A stretch of 48,382 bases of DNA from Deltaproteobacteria bacterium (GCA_031276865.1 JAISMF010000085.1:1-48382); one strand, 5' to 3'. Shown: positions 7,548-16,183, counted from the stretch's first letter. A program made the numbers and translations. Notes: generated from the letters alone by a model not told the origin.

Positions 7548-8948
7548 TTAGGTGGTTCCGTCCTCGATGAAGCCCTCCTCGGGCAGGCCCGTGTCTATGG
7601 GGTTCAGTTTAAGCTCCGTGTAGCGGATGGCATGGTCGCCCCGGTAGTTGACCTCCGGCTCCTCGATCACCACCGAGGTGTCGGTTATCTCCCGCACCAC
7701 CCCGTTGTTGGGCCCGATCTTGGTGCCTTTGCGGATGAGGTAGCCCACGCCGCCGCTGTCCACCAGGGCCGTGCTGTTTTCGGGATTGGGATGCACCACT
7801 ATGGCGGTCAAGGTGAAGCTGTTCAAAGCCAGCCTCTGGATCATGGGAAGCCTCTTGTCGGCCTCGGGATCCTTCTTCTCCTGCACCCGGGGGCGCATGA
7901 CCGTCTCGATGGGCATGAAGGGGTCGGCGATGTTGTTCACGTTCACCTGGTAGGAGGCCATGAGCTGTTCGTGCCATCTCTCCATCTCGTTGAAGACGGG
8001 GAGCGCCTCGGGGTCTTCGGGGGGCTTGGGCGGCTCCAGGATGGTGTCCACTTCCGGAACGTAGCCCGTCGTAACCCCGGCCTGGGCGGGCTGGGCCGCC
8101 TGGGGCGCTCCCGGGGGGGCGGGAGCGGAATGAGATGGATCGGCCACCAGCACCTGCGGGGGATACTGGGCATCCTGGGTCGCGGCCGGAGCCGCGGGCG
8201 GCTGGCCGTAGGGAGACGGCGCCTGAGCCTGGGGCGCCCCGGCGCCGGCGGCCGGAGGCGGGTAGGCGGAGGCCGGAGGGGCCTGGACCGGAGGATAGGC
8301 CGCCCCGGCCGGGGGGGCCTGGGGGCTCTGGTCATAGGGAGGCTGGCCGGACTGGGCCAGGGGGGCGCCCGGCGGGAAGGGCTGGGCCTGAGCCGGAGGA
8401 ACCGAAACGACCTGGGTCGGCGGGAGCGGCGGAGAGGAGAATCCCGGACTTTGGGGGGCGGGTTCCGCCGGCGCCGGCGGGAGGTTGGCCCCGGGGGCCG
8501 CCGGAGCCTGGTCGGGATACAAAGCCTGCCCGGGCTGTGAATACTGCGGCTGAACGGCCTGCGACGGCGGCGGCGCCTGTCCTGGCGGGGGCTGAAGCGG
8601 CTGGGCCTGAACGGGCGAACCCGGCTGGGACGGATAAGGCTGGGCCTGGGCCGGCTGGGGCGGGTAAGGCTGGGCCTGGACCGGCTGGGGCGGATAGGGC
8701 TGAGCGGGCGAACCCGGCTGGGGCGGATAAGGCTGGGCCTGAACCGGCTGGGACGGATAGGGCTGGGCCTGGACCGGCTGGGGGGCGGGCGCCGCCTGGG
8801 CCAGGAGCTCCCCCGTCCAGGCGGGGAATCCGGCCGGGAGGAGAAGGGACCCGGCCCAGAGGAGCAGGGCGGCTCCCAGAAAGGCCGGCGGTCCGGTTTT
8901 AAACATTCTGGCCAGATTTGACATAAGCTTTCGCTCGATTGGGATCAT
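7548..8948 (-). CDS. pilP: PilP-type pilus assembly protein with long Pro/Gln linker
   Basis: Inner-membrane-anchored periplasmic protein expected to bridge PilN/PilO to the PilQ secretin. Of 466 residues, the first 50 hold a hydrophobic signal or anchor (FLGAALLLWAGSLLLPAG). Residues about 52-300 are a Pro/Gln/Ala linker with repeats of QAQPYPPQP. The last 150 residues are the PilP domain, with NNIADPFMP, LTAIVVHPNPENSTALVDSG, VGYLIRKGTKIGPNNG and VVREITDTSVVIEEP. Typical PilP is about 170-200 residues, so the linker is unusually long. It could span a wide periplasm or bind peptidoglycan (inference). The ATG at 8948 has GAGG too close for ideal spacing, and the ATG at 8924 (MSNLARMF) gives a more classical signal peptide, so the start is uncertain. 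It lies 59 bases after pilO. Confidence 0.88.
   Translation of the reverse strand: MIPIERKLMSNLARMFKTGPPAFLGAALLLWAGSLLLPAGFPAWTGELLAQAAPAPQPVQAQPYPSQPVQAQPYPPQPGSPAQPYPPQPVQAQPYPPQPAQAQPYPSQPGSPVQAQPLQPPPGQAPPPSQAVQPQYSQPGQALYPDQAPAAPGANLPPAPAEPAPQSPGFSSPPLPPTQVVSVPPAQAQPFPPGAPLAQSGQPPYDQSPQAPPAGAAYPPVQAPPASAYPPPAAGAGAPQAQAPSPYGQPPAAPAATQDAQYPPQVLVADPSHSAPAPPGAPQAAQPAQAGVTTGYVPEVDTILEPPKPPEDPEALPVFNEMERWHEQLMASYQVNVNNIADPFMPIETVMRPRVQEKKDPEADKRLPMIQRLALNSFTLTAIVVHPNPENSTALVDSGGVGYLIRKGTKIGPNNGVVREITDTSVVIEEPEVNYRGDHAIRYTELKLNPIDTGLPEEGFIEDGTT
8573..8785 (-). repeat. Tandem coding repeat in the PilP linker
   Basis: Degenerate tandem repeats encoding (V/A)QAQPYP(P/S)QP and GSPAQPYPPQP, with units of about 27-36 bases. 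In-frame gain or loss of units would change linker length without breaking the gene. Confidence 0.65.
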
Positions 8949-9007
8949 CCCCCTCGATTCGGGGCGGGGGCCGGAGGCTGGGGAACGGAGGCGGAAAGGG
9001 ACGGGGG

Positions 9008-9658
9008 CTACTTCTTCTTGGGCGCGGTCTCCACCGTCTTGGCCTCATCCTCGGTTAAGGTGCGGTAAGTGCTGCCGTCGCACTTGACGCTCAGGTTTAT
9101 GAGCAGATTGTCGCCCAGGACGGGGGTGTCCATGCTGATGGTCTTGATGTTGATGATCCTCTCCATCTGGCTTAAGGTGTAGAGGAACTTCAGAACGTTT
9201 AGGAAGGGCCCCTGGAGGTTCATGGAAAAGGGGATCTCGGCGTAGTCGGGGGTGAGCACCGCCCCCCTGGAGCCGGGGGCGAAGAGGATGACCTTGATTC
9301 CGGCCTGGGCCCCCAGATCGGAGATTATCTGCATGAGCTGGGGGACCTCGTTTTCCGAGGCGAAGAAGGACTCCAGATAGTTGTGGATCTCTTTCACCGG
9401 CGCCACGTAGGCGGCGATGGGCTTGTGCTTGTTGACGTTGGTCTGCTCGGTCTTGATGGAGGCGTTGAGGCCGTCTATCTCGGCCTTCAGGGCCATCTTG
9501 GAGTCGTTGTAGGGCTGAAAGTAGAGCAGGTAGAAGGCGGCCAGGAGCGCGGCCACGGAGCCTATCAGGATGGCGGTCTTCTGGCCGGATTTCAACTTCG
9601 AGATCTTGGAGAAGAAATCGCTGCCGCTGTCGGATTTTTTGGCCTGGGCCTTGGCCAT
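9008..9658 (-). CDS. pilO: Type IV pilus assembly protein PilO
   Basis: Inner-membrane alignment-complex protein that dimerises with PilN. It has 216 residues: a short charged N-terminus, one membrane segment at about 30-48 (TAILIGSVAALLAAFYLLYF), a coiled-coil stretch (ALKAEIDGLNASIKTEQTNV) and a ferredoxin-like periplasmic domain. The domain includes EVPQLMQIISDLGAQAGIKV, IPFSMNLQGPFLNVLKFLYT and the MERIINIKTISM region, all typical of PilO. The start follows CCGGAGG with good spacing. A 94-base gap separates it from pilN. Length matches the family. Confidence 0.93.
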   Translation of the reverse strand: MAKAQAKKSDSGSDFFSKISKLKSGQKTAILIGSVAALLAAFYLLYFQPYNDSKMALKAEIDGLNASIKTEQTNVNKHKPIAAYVAPVKEIHNYLESFFASENEVPQLMQIISDLGAQAGIKVILFAPGSRGAVLTPDYAEIPFSMNLQGPFLNVLKFLYTLSQMERIINIKTISMDTPVLGDNLLINLSVKCDGSTYRTLTEDEAKTVETAPKKK

Positions 9659-9752
9659 GGAAAACCTCCGGACCGGTGTCCGGCTTTAAAGGCCGGACGG
9701 GGAGATAAAAACCGAAACGAGGGGAAAAAAAGCGCGCCCCGAAGGCGGAAAG

Positions 9753-10436
9753 CTAGAGGGTCTTCTGCTCCGCCTCGTTTTGGAGGGTCTCGGCCAAATT
9801 GGGGGCCGCGACCGTCACCATCTGCACGAGCTTCTCCCGCGGCGGAAGCTCGATGCTCGCGAGGCCGTCTTTTAAGAGCGTGGGGCTGTCGAAGTGGGTG
9901 TCGGCGATGAAATCGAAGGTGAAGAGGGTCACGCCGTTGATGCTGGTCTCCTCCGAGCGCACCAGCTTCACGTTGGAGAGGTGGGGGTTCTGCTCCAGGC
10001 GCATATGGAAGTCCGCCACCACCTGGAGGTCGATGGCCATGCCCTTGATGGTCAAAACCTTGTTCGCGTGGTTGAGGCTGGTGAGCCAGGAGGCCTGGTT
10101 TATCATCTCATGGGCGACGGAGTCGAAGAGCCGGGTCTGATCCCTCCGGCGCTCCTCCAATTCGGAGATGACGGCCACCTGCTTGAACTGGTTCACGAAC
10201 TCGGTGGTCTGCTCCAAGGCCTTGGTGCTGGTGGTTTTGAGCTGGGCGAGGTCCTGGGTGAGCTTGGTCTTTTCGTCCGTGAGCTTGTTTATCTCGGCGT
10301 CCATGACGAAGGACTTGAAAAGGTAGAGACCCAGCCCCGCCGCCAGGAGGACGAAGACGAAGATGGTGACCGAGAGTTGTCCGGTCGCGGTCTGCTTGAA
10401 GGACTCCAGCGGCAGGAGGTTGATCTTGATCATCAT
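9753..10436 (-). CDS. pilN: Type IV pilus assembly protein PilN
   Basis: Bitopic inner-membrane protein whose short cytoplasmic N-terminus binds PilM. The start MMIKINLLPLESFK contains the conserved INLLP motif that docks in PilM. One membrane segment follows (SVTIFVFVLLAAGLGLYLF, about 23-43), then a coiled coil (INKLTDEKTKLTQDLAQLK) and a periplasmic ferredoxin-like domain with SWLTSLNHANKVLTIKGMAI and PHLSNVKLVRSEE. Its ATG overlaps the pilM TGA by four bases (ATGA), which implies translational coupling. The 227 residues include about 30 beyond the typical end, with no known motif. Confidence 0.93.
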   Translation of the reverse strand: MMIKINLLPLESFKQTATGQLSVTIFVFVLLAAGLGLYLFKSFVMDAEINKLTDEKTKLTQDLAQLKTTSTKALEQTTEFVNQFKQVAVISELEERRRDQTRLFDSVAHEMINQASWLTSLNHANKVLTIKGMAIDLQVVADFHMRLEQNPHLSNVKLVRSEETSINGVTLFTFDFIADTHFDSPTLLKDGLASIELPPREKLVQMVTVAAPNLAETLQNEAEQKTL

Positions 10437-11491
10437 AGGGTTTCCACCTTCCTGATGGCCAGACCGAAGCTCACGGCCATCTGCGGGCCTATGTAGTTGA
10501 GATAAGCCGGATCGAACTTCTTGGGGTTGAACTTCACGTGGGCGAAGGGGTTGAAGATCTCGGTGGACACCTGGAAGCGGCGCCCTATCTCCTCGGCGAG
10601 GCCCTTGAAGAGGGCCGAGCCGCCGGCCACCAAGATGCGGGAGGGCGTGTACTCGGGAATCTCGGCCCGCACGCCCTCCAGGGCGCGGTCGATGGCCGCC
10701 TCCCAGTTGCTCACCACCCGGTCCACCACCTCGGCCACCTCGTAGGGGTTGGACACGGGAAGGGCGCCGAGCTTGATGGCCTCCGCCTCCTCCGGACTCA
10801 CGCCGAAGGCTTCCTCCAAATCGTCCGTTATGCGCTGGCCGCCGATGCTCTCCTCCTTGATGGTGTGGGGCACGCCCTCGTAGAGGATGGTGATGTGGAG
10901 GAGGTTGGCGCCTATGTCCAGGAGGATGACGTTTTCCCGGCTGTCGGGGTTGAGGAAGTCGTAGGCGTTGAAGAAGGCCAGGGCGTCCACGTCTATGACC
11001 GCGGGTTTGAGCATCTTGGTGAACGCCAGGGCCTGGATGTAGCCGTAGACCACGTCCTTGCGGGCGGCCACCAGAAGGACGGACATCTGCCCCGTCTGGT
11101 CGTCGGTGCCGAGGATGTGGCCGTCGATGATGACCTCGTTTATGGGGTAGGGGATGTACTGCTCCGCCTCCAGGGCCAAAGAGGCCCTCAGCTCCTTTTG
11201 GGAGGTGACGGGCATGGTTATCTTCTTGATAATCATGGTGTCACCGCTCATGGAGAGGGCGGCGAACTTTCCCGCGCCGAGCTTGCTGCTCTTGGCCACG
11301 GCCTTCATGGCGGCGGCCATGGCGTTGCGGGCGGGGACGGGCTGCTCCTCCCACTGGTTCATCACCCCGACCGGAAGCTGGGCGATGCCCAGGCCGGCCA
11401 AGGTGACGGTGGCGGAGCGCCCCTTCCCCTTCAGGTTCAAAAGCAGGGCCTTGGCGGCGAAGGTGCCTATGTCGAAACCGATGACGGACAT
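10433..11491 (-). CDS. pilM: Type IV pilus assembly ATPase-like protein PilM
   Basis: Cytoplasmic actin-like (ASKHA fold) protein that binds the PilN N-terminus and links the pilus base to the assembly motors. It has 352 residues, as expected for the family. Phosphate-1 loop VIGFDIGTFAAKALLL is at the start, followed by ISTSGDT-like LSMSGDTMIIKKITMP. Then come LEAEQYIPYPINEVIIDGHI, the second phosphate loop VILLDIGANLLHITILYEG and the adenosine-binding region RILVAGGSALFKGLAEEIG. First gene of the pilMNOP run. The sequence before it is GC-rich and I see no convincing promoter. Confidence 0.94.
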   Translation of the reverse strand: MSVIGFDIGTFAAKALLLNLKGKGRSATVTLAGLGIAQLPVGVMNQWEEQPVPARNAMAAAMKAVAKSSKLGAGKFAALSMSGDTMIIKKITMPVTSQKELRASLALEAEQYIPYPINEVIIDGHILGTDDQTGQMSVLLVAARKDVVYGYIQALAFTKMLKPAVIDVDALAFFNAYDFLNPDSRENVILLDIGANLLHITILYEGVPHTIKEESIGGQRITDDLEEAFGVSPEEAEAIKLGALPVSNPYEVAEVVDRVVSNWEAAIDRALEGVRAEIPEYTPSRILVAGGSALFKGLAEEIGRRFQVSTEIFNPFAHVKFNPKKFDPAYLNYIGPQMAVSFGLAIRKVETL

Positions 11492-12288
11492 TACGGGCTG
11501 AAGTCCTTACACGGAAGTAGGCGCCCCGAAACGGAGCGGAGGCCGCCCGGGGCGGCGGAACGGGAAAAATCGGAGGCCTGAAGCCGGACCCCGGCGGGCC
11601 CGGAGCGGAGGAGTCGGCGCTAAATAAGCCTTCCCTCCGCAGCCCGCACCCCGGGCGCGGTCCGCCCCGGCGGGGCTGAAGCAGGCGGGGCGGCGGCGGT
11701 GGATTCAAATTATAGCGCGATCCGGCTCCGGTTGTACAGTTAATCGGAAGAGGGGTCCGGAACCCGAAGCGACCCGGCCAAAAGACGGGGCTTTCCGACG
11801 GAAAAGGGCGCTTTCCCGGAAGGGCGCGGGCGCCTCGGGGAAGGCGGGCGGCTTTCCCCGCGGCGCCCGGGCCCGCGGGTCGGAAAGGCCTCTTTCCGGC
11901 GGACGGACGGGCGCAGGATCCAACGGCCCCCCCCTGGACGGCTTTCCGGGCGTTCCCTCCCCGGCGTGGGAGAGGGCGTGGCGGCCCGAAATCCGGCTCG
12001 GCCCGGAATCAGGCGCTGCTTAAAAAACCCGGGGCGCCCCCCCGGCATGGGGGGCGGAGGCGGTTGGGGGAACCTTGGGCGGATTTTCCGAAACCCGCCC
12101 GGACCCTCTTCGGCGGCGAGGGCGGGGACGGGTCCGGGTTCCGGGGTGGTCTTTTCCGGCGCCTCGCGCCCCCTCCCCGGCATGGGAGGGGGCGAAAGGT
12201 CGGCGGAATCTTGCTTAGGGGGTTTACGAGAATCCGGAAGACGGCCGGGAGCACTCCGGCGGTTTCCGGCGGGGAAACCGGAGCTCTC
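11492..12288. other. GC-rich non-coding gap
   Basis: A 797 bp stretch with open frames on both strands. They arise from the high GC content, are rich in Pro/Arg/Gly and resemble no family. It contains three matching hairpins, listed separately. Confidence 0.5.
11955..12194 (+). repeat. Three REP-like GC hairpins sharing one loop
   Basis: Hairpins at 11955-11976, 12035-12056 and 12167-12194 share the loop CGGC(A/G)T. Stems are an imperfect CCCTCCC/GGGAGAGGG, a perfect 8 bp CGCCCCCC/GGGGGGCG and a perfect 11 bp CGCCCCCTCCC/GGGAGGGGGCG. Each is followed within about 15 bases by a G-rich GGCGG tract. The preserved loop and direction suggest a repeated element, not chance GC palindromes. Confidence 0.55.
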
Positions 12289-12489
12289 TTAGAGATCGGT
12301 GAAGATCTTGTCCTTGTCCTCGAGTGAGTAGCCCAGGGCGAGAATGATCTTGCGCTTGGTTTCCATACGGCATTTCTCGCCGTTTTCGATGCGGTCGATG
12401 GTCATCGGGGAAACGCCCGCCTTGCGGGCGAGTTCCGCTTTGCTGAGCAGAAGCTGCTCGCGGAGGAGTTTCAACGAATTCTCGGTCAT
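12289..12489 (-). CDS. Small XRE-type helix-turn-helix regulator
   Basis: A 66-residue DNA-binding protein that is essentially one HTH_3 (Cro/CI-like) domain. The helix-turn-helix is SKAELARKAGVSPMTIDRIE, followed by NGEKCRMETKRKIILALGYS and an acidic tail. AAGAGGT precedes the ATG with normal spacing. There is no neighbouring gene on the same strand within 700 bases, so it may regulate itself or a distant locus. The length is typical of minimal XRE regulators. Confidence 0.88.
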   Translation of the reverse strand: MTENSLKLLREQLLLSKAELARKAGVSPMTIDRIENGEKCRMETKRKIILALGYSLEDKDKIFTDL

Positions 12490-12997
12490 AAAGGTTACCT
12501 CTTTTCTATGGTGGGCGGCGCTCTCGAAAGGAAAGCGGATCCGCTTTGAGTGTTGTTCGAAGAATAATTTATAAGTTTTAATCTGTTGTTGTCAAGAAGT
12601 TTTTGTTACTTATTATTAATTATTTTGAAGTATACCTTGTTCAGTGGAGAGAGAGCAATTCAGCTCAATATCTGGGAACAATTCGGAAAAAAAATTTTCA
12701 GAGCCTGACCTATGCGCCTCTAATAAAATATTTTGAAAGGGAATAGCAAAGTTTTTTCAATAGGCTGAAGAGCTGGAAATATTGTTTCCGACTTTTGCGC
12801 AATTAAGAGGAAAGGCGATAATTTTGCACACTTGAAGATGATCTTCAAAAAAATTATTTCGCGCGATAAGAAGAAAAAACTTAAGGATTTAAAATTAACA
12901 GACTGATTTTTTCGCTGGATTTTTCACGCGCGCGTTAAAATTTAATTTAATTTCGTTCAATTCAAACGAAAGAAACGCGTTTCGGCGCTTTCACCTT
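12490..12997. other. AT-rich non-coding gap
   Basis: About 500 bases, AT-rich from 12555 on, with no gene. A stretch around 12790 (GACTTTTGCGC) recalls one end of the ~145 bp repeat family, but no second end was found. Confidence 0.45.
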
Positions 12998-13321
12998 TCA
13001 GTCAGGCCATATAAGGGACAGTTGTTTCAAAAGAGACTTGTTCCCCTTGATTTTCAAACGTCCGGTGAAAAAGGCCATGGCGGGGGACAGAGCGCGGGTG
13101 GCCACGCCTATGAGGGTGTCGGCGCCGAGGATGATCGAGGCGTCCGTTTCCCCGCCGGCGTAGACGCTGACGGCGACGGCGCCGTTTTGGCAGCTCACGA
13201 GCCAACGCCTGGGGTCCTCCCCCTGGACGTCCAGAAGAACGCGGCAGTCCGGCGCGTCCGCGGGCGGAACCGCTGTCCGGGCCTTGCTCTCCATCTTTTC
13301 AAAGAGCTCGTCTAGGTTCAT
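12998..13321 (-). CDS. SCP2 sterol-binding-like domain protein
   Basis: A 107-residue cytoplasmic protein that resembles the SCP2 fold. The pattern is an N-terminal helix (LDELFEKMESKA), a beta region (VLLDVQGEDPRRWLVSCQNG) and then VSVYAGGETDASIILGADTL. It closes with the family-typical ATRALSPAMAFFTGRLKIKGNKSLLKQL (given in part: AMAFFTGRLKIKGNKSLL). Bacterial members bind hydrophobic ligands such as acyl lipids, and the ligand here is unknown. AGAGGAT lies before the ATG. Single-gene unit with no partner nearby. Slightly shorter than most members. Confidence 0.82.
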   Translation of the reverse strand: MNLDELFEKMESKARTAVPPADAPDCRVLLDVQGEDPRRWLVSCQNGAVAVSVYAGGETDASIILGADTLIGVATRALSPAMAFFTGRLKIKGNKSLLKQLSLIWPD

Positions 13322-13998
13322 AAAATCCTCTAAATAACGGGAAACGCCCGCCGGGAGCGGACGGGCGCTCTAAAAAAGCCGCCCTCCGGAGGCGGAAAGG
13401 GCCTAACGGCGCGGGCGGGGAAAGGGCGTTTTCCGCCGCTCCATGAGGTTAACCTCAAGCGGCGCCGGAGCTTTACGGCGGCCGCCGGCGAAAAGCGGCG
13501 GCCGCGCCCCGGCGAGCCGGGGCCGCGGGGAGGTTTAGTCCCCAAGGGAGGCGAACCCGAAAAGTTTGAAAAAAGGCGCTATGACGGACGGTTTCCAACG
13601 CGCGCCAGCATAGCACAAATTATCCCCCTTTCCTATAATTTATTTTCGATGACTCATAACATGCCCGTAATTCGAAATAAATTCCTAAAGTCAAGCTTTT
13701 TTTCCCTAGGCTATCGCTCCTTATTCTAACGATACTTAATCATCAGACGATTCGCGGGCATTTATTCATCTTTAACGCGCTTAAGGGGGTTAAAACCTCA
13801 TAGACTTTAACTCAATGTGGGAATTTTCACGCCTAATCGGGAATTATCTTGAATTTTCCTTCCCTTTGGGCGCGTTTTCGCCGCGATCGGATATCTTTTT
13901 TTCCAGATGAAATTACACTATAATCAACTCGGAAAGCGTCATTATGTCCAGCGGAGGGTAGCCCCATGCCAACCGGCCCCCATCAGGGAGGAAAGAAG
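13322..13998. other. Intergenic region with GC hairpins and a -10 box
   Basis: 13430-13540 holds GC-rich inverted repeats (for example GCCCCGGC-GA-GCCGGGGC around 13506). 13610-13930 is AT-rich. A perfect TATAAT at 13919-13924 lies about 75 bases before the binding-protein start at 13999, without a clear -35 box. No gene is seen. Confidence 0.4.
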
Positions 13999-15204
13999 AT
14001 GAAAAGGCCCAGGGCCCTCGCTTCGCGCCTGGCGGCCCTTTGCGCTTTCGCCGCGCTCCTGGCCCTCCCCCCGGGGATCCGGGCCGACCCCCCGGGGATC
14101 CGGGCCGAGGTCGACTCCTTCAACGTGATCAGCTGGGCGTCCCCCGTGGGCTCCCAATCCCTGGCCTTCGAGACCCTGTACGGACTCAAGAGTTGGATAT
14201 CGTTCGTGAACGCCAACGGCGGCATCGCCGGAAAGACGCTGGAGTTCCAGAGCGTGGACATGGACGACTCCGCCCCGGATTTCATCGACATGCTGGACGC
14301 CTTGGTGATAAGGGGTCAGCCGGACGTGGTGGTGGGCGGGGCCGCGAACACCCGTCCGCATCAGACGGCGGAGTATTTCCGCCGCATCGCCCTGCCCTGG
14401 TTCGGCCCCTGGACCATAGACCCGCGGCTGTACGCGGATCGGGACGACGACCCCATAGGGCTCATCCCCTCGGCTCCGGCGGAGATGGACATGCTCTTCG
14501 ACTACATAAAAAAGACGCAGCGGCCGGGGCAAAGCGTCCACTTCTTCTACTCCGACGGCCTCGAAAACTCGCAGGCGGTATCGTCTCTCGCCCGGGCCAA
14601 GGCCCGCTCCTTCGGCTTGGAGGTGAACCTCGTGGCGCTGCCTCCGGATTTCAACGCCTGGCGCTCCCTTAAGGACAAAATCAGCGACTACAGCTTCATC
14701 ATCCTCTGGACCAACCCCGGTCCCTCGGCCGCGATCAAGCGACTGCTCTCCCCCCTCCTCCCCAACTCCCTCTGGCTCACCAACTCGTTAAACAGCCCCG
14801 ACCACGAGATGATGCAGATGACGGCCGGCGCCTGGACGGGGGTGGTGTTTCCGAGCGTGCTCGTCCCCTCCGAGGAGATCCGGGACGTATACCGCACCGT
14901 CTTGCGGAAATACTCCCTCCCGGGTCTGAACCCCGACTACCAGTCCTTTCTGGGTTTCGGGGAGGGGCAGCTCCTGGCGCGGGCCCTCGCGGCCGCGACG
15001 GCCGCCTCGCCCAAACCCCTTTCCGGAGACATCTACAGCGCCTTCAAAAAAATCGATTTGGAGGGGACGATTCTTTCCGGAAACAAGCCTCCCTCCGGAG
15101 CGGACGATCCGGGAGGCGCCTATCTGGCCATCGTGATGCCCAAAGGCGAATGGATGTCCCTCGAAAAGGCGATCCAGAACCTCTCCGGAAAAAACCTTCA
15201 ATAA
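13999..15204 (+). CDS. Periplasmic binding protein, LivJ-like (type 1 fold)
   Basis: A 401-residue exported protein of the branched-chain amino-acid/amide ABC substrate-binding type. It has a signal peptide (RALASRLAALCAFAALLALP). The mature part shows FETLYGLKSWISFVNANGG, IAGKTLEFQSVDMDDSAP, PDVVVGGAANTRPHQTAEYF, IALPWFGPWTIDP and a second lobe with FSYSDG-like HFFYSDGLENSQAV. The ATG at 13999 follows GGGAGG with good spacing, and an earlier in-frame ATG at 13966 lacks a site. No permease or ATPase genes are adjacent, so it may be a stand-alone sensor or use a distant transporter. A 21 bp unit encoding PPGIRA(D/E) is duplicated in tandem at the cleavage region. Ligand unknown. Confidence 0.85.
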   Translation: MKRPRALASRLAALCAFAALLALPPGIRADPPGIRAEVDSFNVISWASPVGSQSLAFETLYGLKSWISFVNANGGIAGKTLEFQSVDMDDSAPDFIDMLDALVIRGQPDVVVGGAANTRPHQTAEYFRRIALPWFGPWTIDPRLYADRDDDPIGLIPSAPAEMDMLFDYIKKTQRPGQSVHFFYSDGLENSQAVSSLARAKARSFGLEVNLVALPPDFNAWRSLKDKISDYSFIILWTNPGPSAAIKRLLSPLLPNSLWLTNSLNSPDHEMMQMTAGAWTGVVFPSVLVPSEEIRDVYRTVLRKYSLPGLNPDYQSFLGFGEGQLLARALAAATAASPKPLSGDIYSAFKKIDLEGTILSGNKPPSGADDPGGAYLAIVMPKGEWMSLEKAIQNLSGKNLQ

Positions 15205-15652
15205 CCGGAGGTCTCGACCAATCCCCGCGGGCTTTCCCAAACCCCGAAACCTCAAGGTAATTTTAGGAAAGTTAGATTTTTTTTAAAAAACCGTGTTCCC
15301 TTCCGAACAGGATGTTTTCACCCGAAATTTTAAAATGGTTTTCGCCCGCGATATTAATGTTTCAAATTTTTTTCAAAGCTCCAGCATCGCTTTAATAAAA
15401 TTAAAATTTACTCGAGCTTTGTCAAAAAAGCCCCAACCAACAAGACCTGGACCGCCGCGGGCGGATTGAAGGAGATCCGAAGGAATTGGAAAAACAAAAG
15501 TGGGGGGCGGACGCTTCGGACGAAAAAAAAACGCCCGTAAACAATTCAACCGGAACGCGCTTTCGCGAGCCTCTTCCGGAAAACATGGGCGCGCCGCTTT
15601 TAGGTCGGCCGTTCAACTTTTCAAAAAAGGGAGGCGCGAAAAAGGGAGGAGA

Positions 15653-15776
15653 ATGAATAATTTCCGCCGCCTGTTTCCGCCCTGAGGCCGCGGCGGGAGC
15701 TTGACAAGCGAGGCCGCCACATGTCAGCGCGGGACGGGTAAAGGTACCGCATGTAGGCTAACGCCCGCGGCTTTTT
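15653..15776 (+). ncRNA. Candidate structured RNA with a 10-codon leader ORF
   Basis: GGGAGGAGA directly precedes ATG at 15653, which opens the ORF MNNFRRLFPP-stop (15653-15685). Immediately after, GCCGCGG (15687-15693) can pair with CCGCGGC (15765-15771), followed by TTTTT. Inside lie a GCTT-GAC-AAGC hairpin, a helix GCC-ACATG with CATGT-AGGC, and an inner GGTA/TACC hairpin. This would be a compact multi-branched fold ending as a terminator. I do not recognise a known riboswitch or small RNA. The next gene starts 0.7 kb away, so a leader role is doubtful. Inference from pairing by eye only. Confidence 0.28.
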
Positions 15777-16039
15777 CATTCGTAATTTTTTCGATGGCGG
15801 GATCCGGCGAAGGGGGGGGAAAAATCTTTTTCGCCTCCGTTTTCCAGCCGCCGCTCGGTAAGGGCGCCGCTTTTAAATTTCGCGCCGATTCGCGCCTTAG
15901 GACGCGGACTATTATGAATCATCCCATATTTCGTAGTCGCCTCTAGACGATCTTCTTTCGACGACTATTATCCTACTCGATTTTGAAAACGCCCTATTTT
16001 TTCCCGTCCATCCTTCTCTTTTCATTCTTCGGTTTTCAG

Positions 16040-16183
16040 TTTCGCCTGACCGCCAAAACCCCCGAGATATTCGAATATGTGAAATTAGCCACTTTACGCG
16101 TGATATTTTCATTAGATTCATCCCATATTTCGTATAACGTCACTATCTATTTTTCCGCGACGGACTTTTCGCGCGCCCTCCGA
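16040..16183 (+). repeat. MITE-like ~145 bp inverted-repeat element, degenerate copy
   Basis: The sequence follows the reverse complement of the 28695-28838 copy over its full length. Shared blocks are GACCGC(C/A)AAAAC, ATTCGAATAT(G/C)TGAAATT, CACTTTA, TTCAT-rich centre, ATCCCATAT, GTATAACGT and ACGGACTTTTCGCGC. The left end is degenerate and the right end (after GCGCG) departs from the GCGTCA consensus, so this looks like an older copy. Confidence 0.6.

Noticed and set aside
7533..8540. A 335-codon plus-strand frame opposite pilP
   Set aside because: It mirrors the GC-rich third positions of pilP on the other strand; the translation is His/Gly/Arg-rich without a family, while the minus strand has a clear PilP domain.
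12780..12830. Possible seventh copy of the ~145 bp repeat
   Set aside because: Only a single short match to one end; neither the interior blocks nor the opposite end are present.
15687..15771. Known riboswitch, SRP RNA or tRNA-Sec at this fold
   Set aside because: None of the conserved cores of those RNAs that I know is present, so only an unclassified candidate is reported.
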